This document shows, in pieces, positions 4,639 through 6,998 of a stretch of 6,998 nucleotides of DNA (within the stretch, counting starts at the first letter, position 1; the number at the start of each line of letters is the position of its first letter). A program made the translations under genes and the position numbers. The notes below the pieces were generated by a model. The model was not told the DNA's origin and searched no databases. It worked only from the letters and a program-made list of their open reading frames with translations. Source of the DNA: Deltaproteobacteria bacterium (GTDB lineage Bacteria > Bdellovibrionota > FAC87 > UBA2466); NCBI GenBank assembly GCA_013205415.1, contig JABMMY010000125.1, positions 1-6,998 on the forward strand. Reading direction: 5' to 3'.

Positions 4639-5831
4639 TGCTTAATACAATCACACCGCCTGACAATTCTAAATACCTACGGCTGAATCTTGGCCCTTCA
4701 CACCCAGCCACCCATGGCACGTTAAGAATATTTGTAGATCTTGAAGGCGAAATTATCCGCGACATGAAACTTGAGATTGGATACCTCCACCGCTGCTTTG
4801 AAAAGATGGCAGAAACTCACACCTGGAATCAGGTGATTCCCTTTACCGATCGACTTAATTATGTCTCGGCGATGATGAATAATGTGGGTTATGTGATGGC
4901 TGTAGAAAAACTTTTAGATGTTAAGCCCACGCCACGCTGCCAAAGAATTCGCCTTATTCTTTGTGAACTTTCTCGAATCATTGATCATCTGGTTTGTATT
5001 GGTGCCAATGCCGTAGATATCGGCGCTCTCACCTGTTTTTGGTATTTTTTTAGAGAGAGAGAAAACGTTTATGATCTTTTTGAAGCTCTCTGTGGTGCGA
5101 GACTCACTACCAGCGCCACTCGTGTGGGAGGCATGTACCAAGATCTTCCAGAGGGATGGGTAGAGTGGTGTCAAAAGGTGGTGGATAATATTCCCAGAAC
5201 CTTAGATGACGTCGAGGCTCTCTTAACTCAAAATCGTATTTGGATAGACCGCACTCGGGGCGTAGGGGTGATCTCAAAAGAGCAGGCTTTGGAATACGGT
5301 TTTACCGGCCCCTGCTTAAGAGCTACCGGCATTCCGTATGATGTTCGTAAGGCAATGCCCTATTACGATTACGATAAATTCTCTTGGAATGTGATTACCG
5401 AAAATGGCGGCGATACTTACGCCAGATATCTAGTTCGCATGGGAGAGATGAGGGAGAGTTTAAAAATTATTCAGCAGGCCCTAGTGGATATTCCCGGTGG
5501 CTCGGTAAATATCGACGATTGGTCGATCGTATTGCCTCCTAAAGAGGAGGTTTATAATAGTATCGAAGGTCTCATGGCCCATTTTAAACTATTCATGCAT
5601 GGCATTCGTCCTCCTATCGGTGAGGTATATGCCTGTACCGAAGCTGCTAACGGAGAGTTAGGTTTTTTTATCTCCTCCGATAATCAAGGGCGTCCCTATC
5701 GAGTGAGAGTGAGACCTCCGTGTTTTGCCATCTATCAAGCCTTTCCTGAGATGTCTATTGGCCAAACGGTGAGTGATGCTGTGGCCTCTCTAGGGAGTTT
5801 AAATATTGTCGCGGGGGAGTTAGACCGATGA
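4638..5831 (+). CDS. nuoD: NADH-quinone oxidoreductase subunit D
   Basis: NuoD is the 49-kDa-type subunit that forms the quinone pocket with NuoB, below cluster N2. Its fold descends from the large subunit of NiFe hydrogenases. The 397 residues match the usual length. Visible motifs are LGPSHPATHG (18-27), EIGYLHRCFEK (46-56), RLNYVSAMMN (72-81) and RGVGVI (207-212). By alignment with Thermus Nqo4, the quinone headgroup ligands are H26 and Y75, and D127 matches the Asp paired with the His. The C terminus reads SLNIVAGELDR, where Asn389 replaces the Asp found in human (QDIVFGEVDR) and Thermus (LDPVMGDVDR) proteins. The TAATG junction joins it to nuoC, and its TGA overlaps the nuoE ATG by 4 nt. 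Confidence 0.98.
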   Translation: MLNTITPPDNSKYLRLNLGPSHPATHGTLRIFVDLEGEIIRDMKLEIGYLHRCFEKMAETHTWNQVIPFTDRLNYVSAMMNNVGYVMAVEKLLDVKPTPRCQRIRLILCELSRIIDHLVCIGANAVDIGALTCFWYFFRERENVYDLFEALCGARLTTSATRVGGMYQDLPEGWVEWCQKVVDNIPRTLDDVEALLTQNRIWIDRTRGVGVISKEQALEYGFTGPCLRATGIPYDVRKAMPYYDYDKFSWNVITENGGDTYARYLVRMGEMRESLKIIQQALVDIPGGSVNIDDWSIVLPPKEEVYNSIEGLMAHFKLFMHGIRPPIGEVYACTEAANGELGFFISSDNQGRPYRVRVRPPCFAIYQAFPEMSIGQTVSDAVASLGSLNIVAGELDR

Positions 5832-6340
5832 CTATCTCCTTTAACCCTGAAAATAAAATTCGCTTTGAAAACACCTTAGCTAAATATGAGATCAAGGCCT
5901 CGGCTTTATTACCCACGCTCTGGTTAGCGCAGGAGCAATTTGAATTTCTCACTCCTGAGGTGATGGATTATGTGGCACAGCTCTTAGAGATGCCCCCGGC
6001 CCATGTTTATGAGGCGGTCACTTTTTATATCATGTACAAAAAGAGGGACATGGGTAAATTTTGTCTCCAGGTGTGTAATAATATTACCTGTTCCATGATG
6101 GGGTCGGAGGATCTAATTCGGCTGATAAAAAAAGAATTGCACATTGGATTAAATGAAGTGACCGAGGATAAAATGTTTAGTCTTGTGCCGGTGCAATGCT
6201 TGGGCTCCTGCGATACGGCGCCTGTAGTACAAGTTAACGACGACTATTGCGAAAACTTAAACCCAGAAAAATTAAGAGAGTTAATTATAAAACTTCGCGC
6301 GGGGAAACTTTCAGAAGGGCCGGGGATCCCATGCCAATAG
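5828..6340 (+). CDS. nuoE: NADH-quinone oxidoreductase subunit E
   Basis: NuoE is the 24-kDa-type subunit of the NADH dehydrogenase module. It has a thioredoxin-like fold holding the [2Fe-2S] cluster N1a, close to the FMN of NuoF. The four ligands are C83 and C88 (VCNNITCSMMG) and C124 and C128 (VQCLGSCDTAP). The intervals of 5, 36 and 4 residues equal those of E. coli NuoE. The N-terminal helical part includes LPTLWLAQEQFEFLTPEVM and the family-typical VYEAVTFYIMY. Length (170) is normal. The start is set by the ATGA overlap with nuoD. The 3' end overlaps nuoF by 10 nt. Confidence 0.97.
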   Translation: MTISFNPENKIRFENTLAKYEIKASALLPTLWLAQEQFEFLTPEVMDYVAQLLEMPPAHVYEAVTFYIMYKKRDMGKFCLQVCNNITCSMMGSEDLIRLIKKELHIGLNEVTEDKMFSLVPVQCLGSCDTAPVVQVNDDYCENLNPEKLRELIIKLRAGKLSEGPGIPCQ

Positions 6341-6998
6341 ATTCAGATTCCATCTCACCCTCAGTTATTCTTCCTGATGAAAAAAAGATTCTTTTTAAAC
6401 ATATTAAGAAAGAAAATCTGCACACCCTTTCTGGATACGAGAGTGTGGGGGGCTATTCATCTCTAAAAAAGGCCTTTGCGATGACCCCTGATCGGATCAT
6501 CGATGAAGTTAAAAAAAGTGCGTTGAGAGGACGGGGAGGGGCGGGGTTCCCTACCGGAAGTAAATGGGGATTTGTTCCCTTTAATTTGGGAAAACCTATC
6601 TATCTATTATGCAACGCAGATGAATCGGAGCCGGGAACCTTTAAAGATAGAGTGATCTTAGAAAAAAATCCGCATAGTTTAATTGAAGGAATTATCGTTT
6701 CCAGTTTTGCAGTCAGATGCCACAAAAGTTATATCTATATTCGAGGTGAATATGTTCATGCTGCAAAAATTGTTGAAGGGGCGATTTCAGAGGCCTACGC
6801 TAAAGGTTATTTGGGAAAAAATATTTTAGGCAGTGGGCATGATTTAGAGGTGGTATTGCACCGTGGAGCGGGGGCCTATATTTGTGGCGAAGAGACAGGG
6901 CTGATCTCCTCTTTGGAAGGAAAAAAAGGCTATCCTAAACTTAAACCTCCCTTTCCTGCTATTTCCGGTTTTTTGGGGTGCCCTACGGTCGTTAATAA
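6331..6998 (+). CDS. nuoF: NADH-quinone oxidoreductase subunit F (partial, 3' end outside window)
   Basis: NuoF is the 51-kDa-type subunit where NADH is oxidised. It binds FMN and, in its C-terminal part, the [4Fe-4S] cluster N3. The 222 visible residues cover the FMN/NADH region: the glycine-rich loop RGRGGAGFPTGSKW (66-79), CNADESEPGTFKDR (94-107), GAYICGEETG (181-190) and KLKPPFPA (203-210). The cluster N3 cysteines lie beyond the edge. In the third motif Gly190 stands where Ala is usual (GEETAL). The start is ATG 6331, overlapping the nuoE end, with GGGG at 6322-6325. The first 30 or so residues are divergent, which is normal for the family. nuoG would be expected next. Confidence 0.97.
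   Translation, partial: MPIDSDSISPSVILPDEKKILFKHIKKENLHTLSGYESVGGYSSLKKAFAMTPDRIIDEVKKSALRGRGGAGFPTGSKWGFVPFNLGKPIYLLCNADESEPGTFKDRVILEKNPHSLIEGIIVSSFAVRCHKSYIYIRGEYVHAAKIVEGAISEAYAKGYLGKNILGSGHDLEVVLHRGAGAYICGEETGLISSLEGKKGYPKLKPPFPAISGFLGCPTVVN

Noticed and set aside
4914..5174. Minus-strand ORFs across nuoD and nuoE
   Set aside because: They lie fully antisense to strongly conserved complex I genes and show no family features.

Overview
The window carries two unrelated blocks that face away from each other. The right half (about 3.6-7.0 kb, + strand) is the front part of a complex I operon, nuoB-nuoC-nuoD-nuoE-nuoF, with nuoF cut by the window edge. The left half (about 0-3.2 kb, all - strand) is an accessory block: an AAA_14/DUF4143 family ATPase, then an AbiEi-like antitoxin and an AbiEii nucleotidyltransferase toxin. 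The source is a bacterium, most likely Gram-negative and proteobacteria-like in the broad sense (deltaproteobacterial or Bdellovibrionota-type lineages would fit). NuoC and NuoD are separate proteins, and the NuoE and NuoB cysteine spacing matches the proteobacterial type. I cannot fix the taxon from this sequence alone.

Left block. Transcription runs right to left. The ATPase gene (3161-1989) has intact Walker motifs and a PD-(D/E)xK-like C-terminal half. After a 128-bp gap with a promoter and a helically phased direct repeat come the antitoxin (1860-991) and, 3 nt later, the toxin (987-133). The first 119 bases of the window are an exact copy of bases 2012-2130, the 3' end of the ATPase gene. 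The AbiE cassette is therefore bracketed by direct repeats of its neighbour's 3' end, with a 2011-bp repeat unit. Beyond the toxin stop, the repeated DNA is read in the ATPase frame by a small ORF whose ATG overlaps that stop (ATGA). This suggests insertion or duplication that left the full ATPase gene intact. The repeat touches the window edge, so an assembly-graph effect has to be excluded.

Middle (3162-3620). This stretch of about 460 bp separates the two divergent blocks. It holds a candidate near-leaderless promoter for the ATPase, a 43-codon ORF with a Shine-Dalgarno-like sequence, an inverted repeat with 8-bp arms, a second open frame that may be a relic, and an A6G/CT6 hairpin whose loop holds the nuoB ribosome binding site. 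nuoA, normally directly before nuoB, is not present.

Right block. nuoB, C, D, E and F overlap at every junction (about 32, 1, 4 and 10 nt), pointing to tight translational coupling. NuoB, C and D form the quinone-reducing connecting module, and NuoE and F belong to the NADH-oxidising module. All visible Fe-S ligands, the quinone-site His/Tyr of NuoD and the FMN/NADH motifs of NuoF are present. One point stands out: an Asn replaces the usual Asp near the NuoD C terminus.
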